Assembly (NCBI GenBank): GCA_001599935.1
Contig: BCIJ01000007.1
Span: 444,168-508,167, forward strand
Direction: 5' to 3'
Source of the DNA: Holtermannia corniformis
Lineage: Eukaryota > Basidiomycota > Tremellomycetes > Holtermanniales
DNA: 64,000 bases
Numbering within the stretch: the stretch's first letter is position 1; the number at the start of each line of letters is the position of its first letter. The notes under the pieces were generated by a model, which was not told the origin of the DNA, made no database searches, and saw only the letters and a list, made by a program, of their open reading frames with translations. Positions 19,711-31,697 of the stretch are shown piece by piece. The position numbers and the translations under genes are program-made.

Positions 19711-22700
19711 CTAGAGCTGCGTCACCTTGGCGTACGCCGCGGGCGCGAACCGTCTATGCAGAGCTTTGGCAATGTACAGTGGGAGCGAGGAGATGGCAAT
19801 GATGGCCGCGACCTTCCACAGGAAGCGCTGCGATGTGACAAAGGCGAGATCTGCGAGGTCAGCGGGGTTTTGGTGAGCTCCGTACGCACCAAAGTATTCA
19901 GGCAGGACAACCATGGACCCGAGGTAGATTGCACCCGTGACAATTTCCGATGCAATCATGTACGAGTGCCATGTTGTAATCTCGAGCGCGACCATGATGA
20001 GCTCGTTGAAGACTAGCGCCGTAAACGAGATGGCGACAATGTTGAGGAACTCGGTCTCGAACAGCATCAATGACATGATCATGATGGCGCCGCCTGCAAT
20101 GTCAGTACCGACCGGTTCGACACAGCGGCGCACCTTGATAGACGCTGACGAGGAGCCAGATGAAGAACGTCTTGTACGATAGGGACCGTCCCTTGGTGAG
20201 CTCCTTGTAGAGCTCTGGGTACAGCAGCGCCACATCTTCGTTGACATCGCGATCGAGCACGAGGGAGAAGACTGGCGCCATAGTGTAGAGTGTCGCGTAG
20301 CCGACCTGCAGCCAGCCCTGATACAGCGCGATGGCTGTCGGGTCAACACCTCAGCTTGCCGATGCTGCCGCACTCACGCGCAAAGAAGAAGATTGAGCTA
20401 AACACGGCTTGGATGACGGCAATGATTAGCCCGCGGTGAATGACAAACTGCGCAAGCTTGGCCGAGCGCTTGTACGAGTTACGGCCGTGCCAGACGAGGA
20501 GCTTGGTGAGGTAGCTGAACTGGGTGATGGAAAAGTCGGCCGCCAGAGACGCCTGCTTGCCCTCTTTACCGACGATGCCGATACCTACAAGCTCAGCGCT
20601 GACTGCTTTGCTCGTAACGAACTCACCGACATCGGCAGCCTGGATCATACTGACGTCGTTGCCGCCATCACCAATGCAGCACACTGTTTTCTTCGTGTAC
20701 GATCGAATCAGACGCGCCACATCGGCCTTTTGCGTCGGCGAGCATCGGCAAGCGACGACGACTGGGAGCTGCGTGGCAATCTCGATGAAATCCAGTCGGA
20801 AGCGGTCGATGCAGAGCTGTCAAGTCAGTATGGTCATGGATGAGCAAAGACGCACCTGCAGAGACTCGCCGTCGATTACCAGGCAGCAGTCAAGCTTGGT
20901 TTTGAGAAAGTCCAAGACGGTGCGAGCTTCATCCGGCGTCTTGACTGGGCAACGTCAGCCATGGCCCGGACCTGCGCCACGACTCACGCTTCGCCACCTG
21001 GTGAATATACTGGTTCCTTGCAACCAGCTTGCTCGAAATGGCAATGCACGTCGCCGTCTCGATCTTGTCACCCGTCAACATCCAGATCTTGAGACCAGCA
21101 TTGCGCAGCAGCTCCAACGTCGACTTGACATCCTCCTGCAGCTTGTCCTCAACACCCGTGAGACACAGCAGCTCGAGGTCCCGCTCGAGATACTCGCTAA
21201 CAACGGCTTGCATCGCCTCGGCGCGCGACGGACCCATGACGACGGATGCTTGGCGGTAGCGTTGCTCGAATACGGCAAACGTCTCCTCGGTCAGACGCTT
21301 TCGAGCCACGACGAGCGTTCGGAGGCCCTCGCGCGCCATATTGCCGCCCTCCTCTTCTAGCCAATCGTTGCGCTGCACGAGCTTGGTCATGATCACGTCG
21401 GCTCCCTTTTGGAAGAAGCTCAGCTCGCCGGTCGAACGGTCGCGCACGACGATGCCCATGCGCTTGGATTCGGACGTGAAGGGGAAGATGGAGAGGACGT
21501 CGTAGGTGTAAGTTTCGCCTGATGCTGCGCGGAGCGTCATCGAGGTCCGATCTCGGGCGACCAAGGTGAAGCCGATGGATTCCGTCCACTTGACAATAGC
21601 GACTTCGTCGGGTGATGAGGCTTGGTAGGTGACGGTGCCGTCGTCGTTGGCGACCGGTGTGACCTATGCAAGTTAGTCCAATTCAAAACGACAGATCGAA
21701 CGCACGTTGTGACATGTGGCAAGCGCCAGAACAGCATCGCGCACTTTGGTCGACATGTCGCGTCGTCCTCGTGATGCAAGGCCCATTCCCGTCGGCATCG
21801 AGCTCTTCCGTCGGGGGTCTGACAACAATCAGCTCTGATCTGTGTAACGATCAACGCACCTCCACCGTCCACTCCCAGAGCCGCGGCAAGCTGATGCGCG
21901 ACCTCGTCCATCGTGTCCCATCCAAACGCCATGGTGCCCAAATGCAGCTTCTTGAGCTCCATCTCTGCTTTGATCAGCGCCAAAACTCACATGTCAGCAG
22001 CAACGCACCATTCTGCGTCAATGTCCCCGTCTTGTCACTGAGCAGGTATTCGACTCTGCCAAGCTCTTCCGGTAGCGTGCTCGTGCGCACAATCGTGTCG
22101 CGGATTTCTGGATCCGTCTGGATCTGGTGTGCGTACACCGTCTTGCCCATGTCAAGGTTAACACGCAGACTGTGGGTGTCATTTACACATCGACGAGCTG
22201 CCGAGTCACTCACCTGATCGGGATGATGGAAGAGAACAGGATGAGGAAGCGAAAGACGTAGATATACCACTGCCCCCGAAACCCGTTCAACGCCACAAGT
22301 AGCACCGAGAGCGCAAACGTGACAGAACACAAGATCTTGGCCATCCGATTGATCTCGACCTCGAGACAACCGACTTTGGTTTCTGGCTCGCTAGTGTTCA
22401 TGACGGCCCGCGTCTCCTTGCCCGTGTACACTACAAAACCGACGGCCGAGCCTGCTGCGAGGACGGTGTTGGCCCAGAGGACGTTTTCGACGCTGAGCGG
22501 GATGACTTGTGGCTCGGCTGGACCGGGACGGATAGAGTTCAGTGTCAAGGTGCCGATGAAGGTGTGGATGTCTTTTGTCGGCGGATCGGCTCCGGAGGTC
22601 AGCTTGATTCGGATAGGAAAAGCCAACTGACCATACATCTCGCCTTCAACCGCGACCAAACCAGCCTCTCCAAGCCGCTGCGTGGCCTCGACAGCAACTT

Positions 22701-23603
22701 TGAGCTTCCAGTCGGTCTCGCCATCTAGCTGATCGGTTCTGATGAAGCACGTGCCCTCGTCTTCAGACGTATGCAGCAGGACCATATCAGCCGGTACGCG
22801 CTGGTTCTTCTCCAGCAGGACCAGGTCCCCAACCTTGAGATGTGACGACGGCGTGGACCGCGTTTGCGGTTGAGGGAGGGCAGCATCCTCGGCCAGCGAG
22901 GAGGATTCGGTGCTGGGCAAGAGCACGAGGTAGCGCGCAGAGTTGGCCTCGCGATCTCGCAGGTTGCGTTGATAGTCGTCATAGGCCTCTTTGCCCATGG
23001 TGACGCACAAAACGAATGCGAGGGGTGCGACATAGGTGACAATGTAGCCTAAGGGCGTCAGCCCGGTTCGACGACCATGGTGGCAACGCACCAATCTTGA
23101 GAGCTGGCACAAACTGTGAAAGGGCGACGACGAGAAAGTAAAAGTTGAAAAAGAACTTGAACTGCTCGTAGAAGACGATAGGGAGGAAGGAGACGACCGA
23201 GTACTTTTGGTTGCGGACAACGTTGGGAGGGTATGGCGATTTGGTGGCTGCGTTCGGTTAGCTCTGATGGGTAGACTGTGAGCTACTCACCCAGCGACTG
23301 GAATGGTATAGTCCGTGATCGATTTCTCCCATCCGCCCTAGGAACAGCTGGCGTCACCAAGCTCTGAGCAGATCAGCACCATGTCGCGCTCGATAAACGA
23401 CGTACGACGGCTTCCGTCTGACCGCCACCACCCAACAAGGCCTCATCCTCTTCTCCACCCTCGGCATCGCTCAGCCTGCTCTTCTTCTTGCCGCCGGTCG
23501 TGCGCCGCGCGGGCCGAGTCGGTGGCATAGCGCTATCCTGGCTCGAGGATGACGAGGATGAGGACGGGCGATGGGACAGTGTACGGAGCGGGATCGAGCT
23601 CAT
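19711..23603 (-). CDS. NEO1: P4-type ATPase (phospholipid flippase), Neo1/ATP9 type
   Basis: Fourteen exons: 23603-23380, 23337-23291, 23247-23092, 23048-22214, 22169-22009, 21964-21860, 21818-21706, 21663-20988, 20944-20856, 20816-20627, 20584-20378, 20334-20134, 20093-19890 and 19850-19711, giving 1,115 aa. Landmarks: [20 protein letters not shown] before TM1; [11 protein letters not shown] (actuator loop, DGET); [12 protein letters not shown] in TM4; the phosphorylated Asp in [39 protein letters not shown]; and C-terminal membrane helices. The NQKYS entry and the cytosolic [12 protein letters not shown] segment fit Neo1/ATP9A-B rather than Drs2. Neo1 moves PE/PS to the cytosolic leaflet of Golgi and endosomal membranes and needs no Cdc50 subunit. 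Introns are about 38-46 nt. Exon 1 to 2 was chosen so that [10 protein letters not shown] reads in frame. Confidence 0.93.
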
Positions 23604-23848
23604 GGGTGCGTCACCATGCGGCTGCTGTCAGTCTGCGCCGATTCAAGGCATCGAGAGGCGCGAGAAGGGACGGCGAGATCCATAGCAAGGTGCATGTCTG
23701 CTGGTGCGAGTACAGACGGTGCAGATTACGTAATAGATGCGTTTGATAGGATCGACAACCATGCCGCATCTCACAAACTCGCCTCTGCAAGCTACCTAAC
23801 GCTGCCGCGCTGTCTGCATGTCTTTTGTTCACCGCGCAGCACCAGGTG

Positions 23849-25077
23849 ATGATGGACGAGTTCGGCCCAAGGCCGACTTGCTTGGTCGACTCGCTCGAGC
23901 AGGCTGAGGATCTCTCATACGCGTGGATGAATGCAGCCATCGGGGACGACTTTCCAACCACAGGGCCCTATGCGCCCCGCTGGCACCGTCTCACGGCTTT
24001 CGGGCCGCAGCCACTTGCTCCGTCTGCGGCCGAGCGAGCTCAAGGGATCCAGCTCGAGGCGAGGGCCGATCTGGTGACGGCCGCCAAAGCTGCGCTCGAT
24101 CATGTCCCTGCTTTTCACGGTACTCGGGCGGACGCATGGTGCGACGCACAGCAATGGGCCGCGTTTTGCCGGCGGGAGGCGGCGGAGCATTTCATACCCC
24201 AGTTCGGCAGTCTTCGTGCCAACATGGCCGAGTTCTACGAAATCCTGCTCAAGTTCGGAATCCAGAAGCTGGGTGGCCTAAACGTCAAGGTCGTGGGCAT
24301 GCAAGGCTTCATCGACCGTTTTGGTCGCGGTACGGTGTGGGAGAAACTTGATCAACGCACCTCACCCACGCCCGACTGGATCCTTCAGGAAAAACCAATC
24401 ACACGACAACCCAGAGGACGACTTGGCAGAACGGAATCCCCTTATCTTCTCGGCGTCTACTTTGAGGAACAAGTCGATTCGGTTGCCCTATCTCACTTGG
24501 CGACTGGCAAAGCGGTGTTCACCGAGCCCGACTCGTGGCAGCTGCAGGCGCCGATCAGTATCGCACAGCCTAGTCCAAGTCAGGAGACGTTGATTCGAAC
24601 CATGAGCCTCATGCGTCGTGTGAGTGTTTTGTATACCCAAGTCATGCAGCTGCTGATCATCAATCCCGACAGGTCGTCGTCAGCTTGAGCGATAACAATA
24701 TGGACTACGGGTCCATCTACACTCCCGACAGTGTCACCCACGTCTTGCTCGACCGCGACACCAACACTCTGCGAATCGCTCCTACGATCCCTGCTCGCCC
24801 GAATGACGCACCACCCGGCACTCTAGGCATGGTCGACTCGTTTGTCTACGTTGTTGCGGCCGCTAGTCGTACGCGCCAGAGGATTGACGGTATTCTTCAC
24901 CTCGGATCAATCTTGACGCCGGCGCCCACATCACCACTCACACCGACGCCGCGCTCAAAACAAAAGGCCGCTGGTCGGTCGAAGCGCAAGAAGCCCAAAG
25001 GTGTCCCAGCCGGCGCGCACAAGCTGCTTGACATCAAATCGACTGCTCGCAAGGGAAATGAACGGCGCTCGGCTTGA
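23849..25077 (+). CDS. Intact copy 2 of the unrecognised SPTPDW family
   Basis: Exons 23849-24619 and 24673-25077 give 391 aa from the first of two adjacent ATGs. Family blocks in order: EDLSYAWM, AAERAQGIQLEA, FGSLRANMAEFY, DRFGRG..W.KLDQRTSPTPDW, TESPYLLGVYFEE, VALSHLAT..AVFTEP, the spliced junction LMRR/VVVSLSDNNMDYGS, IYTPDSVTHVLLDRD, LGMVDSFVYVVAAASRTRQR and IDGILHL. The tail (residues 340-391) is strongly basic, like a nuclear localisation or nucleic-acid-binding tail. There are no membrane segments, no catalytic motif I recognise, and few Cys. The intron position is identical in all three copies, so copies arose by DNA duplication, not retroposition. Confidence 0.75.
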
Positions 25078-25346
25078 GATATGTCCCAACGACAAGGAGA
25101 GCCAAAGGTGGGGGGGGGGCGATGGTGAGGGATGGTGAGGGAGGGAGACGGAGTGGGGATAACATCAAGCTGCTCTAGTGGAAAGTCGGCGTGTTTTGTA
25201 TATCGGCGAAGCAAAGACGACAATATGCGAATGACCGGTTTGTCATGACTTTGAACTCGAGCAGGCCACGTGGCTCCCTTGCAAATGCTTGCGTTGCCGC
25301 CCGCACTCGTTGACTCTCTCGACAATAGCAGCGCACGGCCTGTATC
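25078..25346. other. Intergenic spacer with G10 tract and GATGGTGAGG repeats
   Basis: Ten G at 25110-25119 are followed by two tandem GATGGTGAGG units and a purine-rich stretch. It holds the promoter of the DUF2408 gene. Confidence 0.6.
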
Positions 25347-28300
25347 ATGGCATCGTCCGCAATGGTCCCACAAGAAGAACTACCAGTGCTCGAGGCGTTT
25401 ATCAAGTAAGTCATAGTGGCCGCCGCGGCGGCTCGCGGAAGAGATACAGGGCGGGAACTGACGATGAGGTTGTAGTATCCGGAATCGATTGACCGCTTTG
25501 AAAAAGGTGCGTTGGCGGCAGAGGGGCCATGCAGAGAGGGTTGGATAGTATGGAAGAAGGAGACTGACGCGGTACAGGATACGACCAAGTTTATCCGTGC
25601 TCAGGATGTCATGTCGATCTACGCCAGTGTCGTCAAGCAAGGTCAGTGCTCGCTCGATTCATCGAGCCATGGCCTGCCGCGCGATAGCAGGGCACGACAG
25701 ATCTCCAAGCCAGTCAGTCGAGCTCACACCCACAGTCACCAAACTCAACACGATCCGGGACGAACACCCTCCCCCTCCGTCTCCAACCCCCAGCTCCAAC
25801 CCTTCACCAACGCCCACACCGCCCAACCGCGTCGACACCATCCTGTCCGACGTCTTCTCCCTGCTCTCCCTCTTCTTCCTCACGATCGGCAAATCCCGCG
25901 AAGCGCCCGCAACCTACTGCCAGCTCTCGGGCATGCGTCAGCTCCTCAACCACATGGATGAGAGCGGCGTCTATACGGACGCGGATCTGAACGGGTTCAG
26001 AGACAGGTTGGGGAAGTTGAAGGAGATTGTAAAGAAGGATGAGGAGGAGGGCAGGCATCCGGAACCCGTGTTGAGGTTGATGAAGCGCAAGATGGCGGAT
26101 GTCGGTGAGTCGCATGGCTTGAGTTGGCCACGGTCTTTTCGCACTAGAATTCTGTTTGTAACTCGGCGCGGATCCAGCCACCAAATGTGCGGCGAGTCTC
26201 GTTGAATCGTGACTTGACTCGGTCAAGCTTTGGAGCCGTGGCATCAACAGTCTATTTAGGCCCTCGAGGATTCGCTCGGAATTGAAGTTGAAAGCAGCTA
26301 TCTGTCTTTGCGCGAATGAGCTCGAGACAGCTCGGTCGCGCCGTAGGGCATCAGCTCGCAGAGAGTAAGGCGTCGTGTCGAATGGCGCGCTTGCCGCCGT
26401 GGCCGTTGATAGCTACCGGGGGCTTTGTAACCTGCCATGCTTTGTGCAGTCATACAGGCGCTCGCGTAGCAGTCACAGCGTTGAATTCTCTAGGCTTTTC
26501 AGGACATCACATCGACTCTGTCGCGGCTGACACGTGATGCGCTTGTTCGCACCTCGCGTCTTGCAACACGCACCCACTCGTGGGAGAAGTGGACTTGTTG
26601 GCTGCTTGCGCGGTTGCCCCCGCGATCAGCCGGCCTATCTTAGCGCATTGCTCCTGTCAATCCCACACTACACAATCAGGGTATACGACACGTCTCATCG
26701 CGCCAGCCATACTACACAATCCCTCACCGTGTCTTATCCCAGCGCTAACACCCCGCAGAACGCATCCTTCAACAACTCATCAGCTCTCTCTCAGTCCTCT
26801 CGATCGAGCTCGTGCCAATCCACGAACGCCTCGTCCCGCTCCGCCGGAAACTCGCAGCGCTCGCGACCCAGCCCAAGCCTGACAAGTCGCAAGTCAAGGC
26901 GATCATTGAGGAATTGCGCAAGATTGATTCGTGAGTCGTGACGGGTGCGGATGGGCTTTATGGCTCGAGCTAGGATGCCAGCTCGACGGTTGGAGAGCTG
27001 GTCGGCACGAGACCATCTGTTATCCCTGATGAGTGCCGACGGGTTTGATAGCTCGAGCTGGGATGTCAACTCGAGGCTGCCGAGAGCAGGTCGGCACGAG
27101 ATCATCTGTTCTTGGTTGGCTGTCAAAAATGAGTGCCGACGAGCTTGACGGCTTGAGCTGACGACATAGCTCTTGTGGTCGAGTCACGTGGGCCGGCTTG
27201 AGACTCGCTGCTGCATATGTGCGACGAGCCGGTCAGCTGTGCGGCTGCATGGCCTGAATGTACCTGCACGGCGCGCCACCCGTAGCCTTGCAGTCGCTTC
27301 AATCAAGCGCTATATAGACCGAGTCTACTCGTGCTGATGATCGTCGCTATCATTCATTGAGGATATCGAGCTGTCGTCTGGGCCAGCAGTTCGCGGTGCC
27401 AAGGCCACATCGGAGCTCAGTTGGCTTTGCCTCTATCTGATCTTTGCATCTGCGGTCCGCTATCCGCAATCTACGTTGTGCTCGGTTTCGCCTCGACTTG
27501 CTAGTATGTGCACACTAGCGACGCCGCACCCTTGCCTTTCACCCTCCTCACACGCTGACACGATTAGCAAACGCGTCGACGGCAAGTTTCTCGGTCCCGG
27601 CGGCTCCTCGGTCCCGACCGGTCAAGCGATCCTCGGCGGTCTGCTCGAAGAGAGCTTTGAGATTGCACAAGACATCAAAGCGCGCGATGCGGCCGATGAC
27701 GTTGCGCCGCCGCTGAAGCCGATCTGGGAGCGCTTGACGGACATGAAAGCGCAGCTTGAAAGGCTTTGTGAGTATCGGTGGCAGGCAGAGCCGTAGAGAC
27801 TCGGCTGACTGAATATAGTGTTGACGCATCGGTGGACGCTGCGTGAGACGGATCTGTACAAGTGAGTGGATGGGGGGACGGCTTGGCTTGGCTGACGGAG
27901 TAGCTATGCCATGTCGCTGCGTGAGCTGGATGCTATGCGTGTGGATGGCAAGTTTGTCGATGCCGATGGAAACAAGGTCAGTGCGCGCCATGTGACCTGA
28001 CTAGCCGCTGACGATCCACAGGCCGAGGGTCAATATGTATGTGGGTCTCGAATGCCTGCAATTGCTTACCTCGCAGGTCCTGCTGTACCTGCTGCGACGG
28101 TGTTATGGCTTGATCTACAAGCTCATGGCCGAGTCTGAGCCGATCAGTGAGGAGCTCATGCCAATGGTCAGTCGACGGATTTGCAACAGACCGCAGCTCA
28201 CGCTCAGGCCAACAAACTCTCAACAATCAAGAAGTGCTTGAACGAGGTCCTCAAGTACGGTGGGCCATACACTCCACGCGACCTGTACCCGTACCACCTC

Positions 28301-28511
28301 GCACTGCACCAAGTCGACTCTCTCCGCAAGGACGGCAAGTTCCTGGCCGAGGACGGGTCGATCCCGGAAGGCCAGGCGATCCTGACTGCCCAGCTGAGCG
28401 AGGCGCACGAGCTGCTCGAGATGTAAGTTGCGTCGCATGGACGTATGGCCGGGCTGATGACCGGTGCTCAGGCTCAAGGAGTCGATGGACGATGACGAGG
28501 ACTCGGAGTAG
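25347..28511 (+). CDS. UPF0662/DUF2408 family protein
   Basis: Exons 25347-25405, 25476-25506, 25578-25641, 25736-26104, 26759-26930, 27568-27767, 27819-27861, 27904-27976, 28022-28036, 28077-28166, 28208-28422 and 28472-28511 give 456 aa. The protein is helical throughout. A motif of the form R-x-DGKF-(x)-G-(x)-GQ-(x)-L occurs three times (KRVDGKFLGPGG..GQAIL, MRVDGKFVDADGN..GQYVL, LRKDGKFLAEDGS..GQAIL), as in the fungal UPF0662/DUF2408 family (S. pombe SPAC30C2.08 type). Function is unknown; the family is cytoplasmic/nuclear and fungal-specific. It ends in an acidic MDDDEDSE tail. Introns 4 (654 nt) and 5 (637 nt) are far longer than the rest and exon 9 is 15 nt. Identification is confident; the 5' exons fit the INIRNRLTALKKDTTKF family start. 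Confidence 0.88.
26105..26758 (+). other. Long intron 4 of the DUF2408 gene
   Basis: Donor GTGAGTCG, acceptor CCCGCAG, phase 1. I see no gene or RNA in it. Confidence 0.7.
26944..27165 (+). repeat. Imperfect tandem repeat (about 88-100 bp unit, 2+ copies) inside intron 5
   Basis: Words GAGTGCCGACG(A/G), GCTCGAGCT(A/G)GGATG, GGTCGGCACGAGA(C/T)CATCTGTT recur with a spacing of about 88-100 bp. CGAGCTC-type short inverted repeats are embedded. The repeats sit wholly within the 637-nt intron 26931-27567. Confidence 0.75.
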
Positions 28512-28737
28512 AGTTTGGCTTATTGTACACTGCATGCGACCCTATCACTACTGAGCTGAGGTGGCCTGCGCACGACACGGTGGATCGCCAAGCCGCTGAC
28601 CGGGCTGATCCATCCTGGCGCCCTCTTGCTGGTGCGATCGTCGCGTCCGACTTTGCTCACGAGCACTGAGCATCTGCACTCGGCACCATCACCGCTCACT
28701 CACTCTCCTTGTGCCAGCACGCGTCAAGCAGTCGACA

Positions 28738-31360
28738 ATGTCGCTCTCGTTCGACATGTCACAGCACGAAGAGCCATGGGAGGCGACCCAGCTCCAGGGT
28801 CAGACTCAGACGCAGCGGTCGCAGGAAGAACCGTCGAGTCAGACCGAGCCGTGGGTCAAGTACTGTTCGTCTCTGTCACTGTCAGCTGTACCGAGCTGAC
28901 ATGGCAGGGGCCATGCTTATTCCTATGAACGCCCAGCTCGACCTCATCAAAGTCCCATGGGGCTATCCCGAATGGCGCATGGGTCGGGGCGACATGAACG
29001 ACACGGTCATTCAGGAAAAGCGAGTGTCAGGCAAACACTGTATGCTCAAGCACGACCCAGAGGGCGGAGAGGACGAGCCGAGGGTCTGGCTGTACGACCT
29101 CGGTAGCTCGAATGGCACTTTTGTACGTTGCATCGGTCGAGCTCGTACCCAACCCAACGCTCACACACGGCTAGGTCAACGGCCACCAGATCCCAGCCCA
29201 GGCCCGCCGGATGCTCCTGCACGGTGACGAGGTCTCGCTCGGCAGCACGAGTCAGTCGGGCGGCCTCGACGTTCGCTGGATCTTTCGTAGCGTCGGCAAA
29301 GCTGGCAAGCCGGCCGAGGAGATTGGCGGCATCTTTCAAGACTACCAGTTTCTCGAAGTGTACGTGCTAGCTGGATCATCCACTCTGACGACCGCAGTCT
29401 TGGATCCGGGACGTTTGCAGAGGTCAAAAAGGCAATCAACATTGAAACGGGTCAGCACGTCGCTGTCAAGATTATCAAGAAGCACCGCTGGGCAACCAAC
29501 CAAAAGACGCTTGACCTCTTCCAGCGAGAGATTGAGATCCTAGGACGCGTTCGCCATGTACGTCTGCGTCTGCGCTCTGCTCTGCTCGTGATCATGACCG
29601 TGCTGACCCGTCTAGCCGTATATCTGCTCATACATTCAGCACTATGAAGACCCGGGCCATATCTACGTCGTGTTGGAATACGTCGACGGCGGAGATTTAC
29701 TGGCTTATATCAACGGCTTCCGCATACTGAATGATGGCCATTGGGAGGATTCGAGCTTGCGTGGGTTGGGGATGGGCAGTGGTTCAGGCTGACGGGCGTA
29801 GCCGAGGACCATGCGGCAGAGTTGGCGCTCATGCTATGTCAGGCTATGGCGGTGAGTTGTGGCACTGACACGAGCTTGGCTGACAGTAGCAGTATATCGT
29901 ACGTCGACTAATCCTCACCGGTGCTCACTTACCGTTCAGCATCATCAAAATATCACCCACCGCGATCTCAAGCCCGAGGTGTGTAGCCCAAGTCACTGGT
30001 ATCACAGCTGATAGGCAGAACATTCTACTCACTCGCCAAGACGCCGAGGGCCGTCGGATGATCAAGGTGGCAGACTTTGGGCTTGCCAAGATGGGTTAGT
30101 CTTTGCATGAGCCGGTACAAAACTCACCCTTGCAGTCGACTCGGGCACGTTCCTCAAGTCTATGGTCGGCACGCCACAGTACCTAGCCCCGGAAAGTGTG
30201 TACCCATCTTTCAGTCCCACAGTCATGCCTGACGTTCTTCAGTCGTCATGCAGACAGCTACCGAGCCCGGGTATGACAACCTCGTCGACTCGTGGTCGGT
30301 CGGCATCGTCGTCTACACGTGAGTCGTCTCACTATCAAAGTACTTTAGTGCTGACATGGTCAGGATGCTCACCAAGATGCTTCCGTTCGACGACCAAGCC
30401 GATCTTCCCATGGCTGTAAGGCTCCCCACACCCTTCGACGCACCACTGACACCTGGCAGGAGCAGATCAAGAGCCGCTACTACCAGCAGTTTGATATCCA
30501 GCAGCTGCAGCTGCAGCGTGTCTCGGAAGATGGTAGGTTGCGTACGACGCGCCGAGGATCATGCTGACAAGCCAGCAATCGACTTCATCTCCCGGCTGCT
30601 CGAAAAGGACCCATACGAGCGCATGACGATGGACGAGGCACTGCACCACCCGTGGCTGTCCAGTCGTTCCGTCGAAGAGAACGGCTCATCCTCACAGCGC
30701 CAACTCCGTCCTTCCGCTTCCGGCATGTCTGATCTGTCGATGAACACAATCATGGGCATGACGACGGAAGCGCACACACCGATCCCCGAAGTCGATCATC
30801 AACCCGACGAAGACTTTTCCCAACCGCTTCGCGATCTCCGCCTCAACACGCCAGCTGTCGCACCCATGCAGATCCAACAGCCCAGAAACGACTCGTCGTT
30901 CTATGCCGGTCCGCCTATTGGCGACTCGATGCTCAGTTTCGACCATGGCTCGCCGCTCCCAGACGCCGTCAAGCCGAAACCGGCCGCGATCGCTTTGCAC
31001 GTCGAGACCGAGGTCGTGCCGCGTAAAGGGAGTGAAAGCCCACAGAGCGCGCAACCGCTACTCAAGCGCAAGCTCACGGCTGTCGTTGCCGGCGCACCCG
31101 TCGCCGACTTTAGTTCGGGCTCGCTTTCGCCTCCGCCTCCCGAGCTTGAAACGGTTCAACCTCTGCGATCGCCCGTCACGCCCGAGCTCGACCCCTCGGC
31201 CCGTCCGACCTCGGGATCCTCGTCCAAGCGCAAGACGAAACGCATCTCGGACGAAGCGGCAACGCCAGCACGCGCCTCGCCGCGGCTAAGTGCGAAAAAG
31301 CAAAAGGAAGAGCCGGCGTCGAATAACGCCAACCGTGCCAAGCGCACCGCTAGAAAGTAG
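28738..31360 (+). CDS. FHA-domain checkpoint kinase, Chk2/Rad53/Cds1 type
   Basis: Exons 28738-28864, 28908-29122, 29175-29359, 29398-29557, 29616-29760, 29802-29851, 29893-29898, 29940-29978, 30019-30094, 30136-30195, 30243-30318, 30364-30415, 30460-30532 and 30576-31360 give 682 aa. Residues 1-40 form an SQ/TQ cluster (SQ, TQ, TQTQ, SQ, SQ, TE), the phosphorylation target of ATM/ATR-type kinases. Residues about 55-160 form an FHA domain with RGDMNDTVI, RVSGKHC and LYDLGSSNGTFVNG. The kinase (about 175-450) has GSGTFAEV, VAVKIIKK, THRDLKPENILL, VADFGLAKM, GTPQYLAPE and DSWSVGIVVYTML. The tail has KRKTKR and a final KRTARK, likely nuclear signals. It would arrest the cycle after DNA damage or stalled replication. 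Exon 7 is a 6-nt microexon (TATATC) placed by the kinase alignment (MAYIHHQNITHRD). Confidence 0.9.
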
Positions 31361-31697
31361 AGTCCTCTCCATGTCCGTCTTGTCATTGTCATTGTAGAGT
31401 ACCGCATTGTCCGCATTGTAATGACCCGGGATGAATGTCATGTCATGATGCTCCTGGTTGTTGATACACTCTACGCCACCATTTCCGCCGGCGTGTCACT
31501 TTGCGCGCTGAAACGCCCTTGGTCGTCCCGATTGGTGCGCGGAGAGACGTCTGTTGATCTGTCGCTGTTAGACGCTCTAGCTCGGGATCGGCGCCAGGAT
31601 ACGGCGATGGGTTCTACGACGTCAGCTTGGTTTCGGCGGTGACGAGATTTACCGTCCACGAATCATCAGTGTAAGCCCAGCCCTCTGTCGAGCTGTA
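31361..31697. other. Convergent intergenic spacer, no feature seen
   Basis: It lies between the stop codons of the Chk2-type kinase and the dysferlin-type gene and should contain both 3' ends. Confidence 0.5.
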
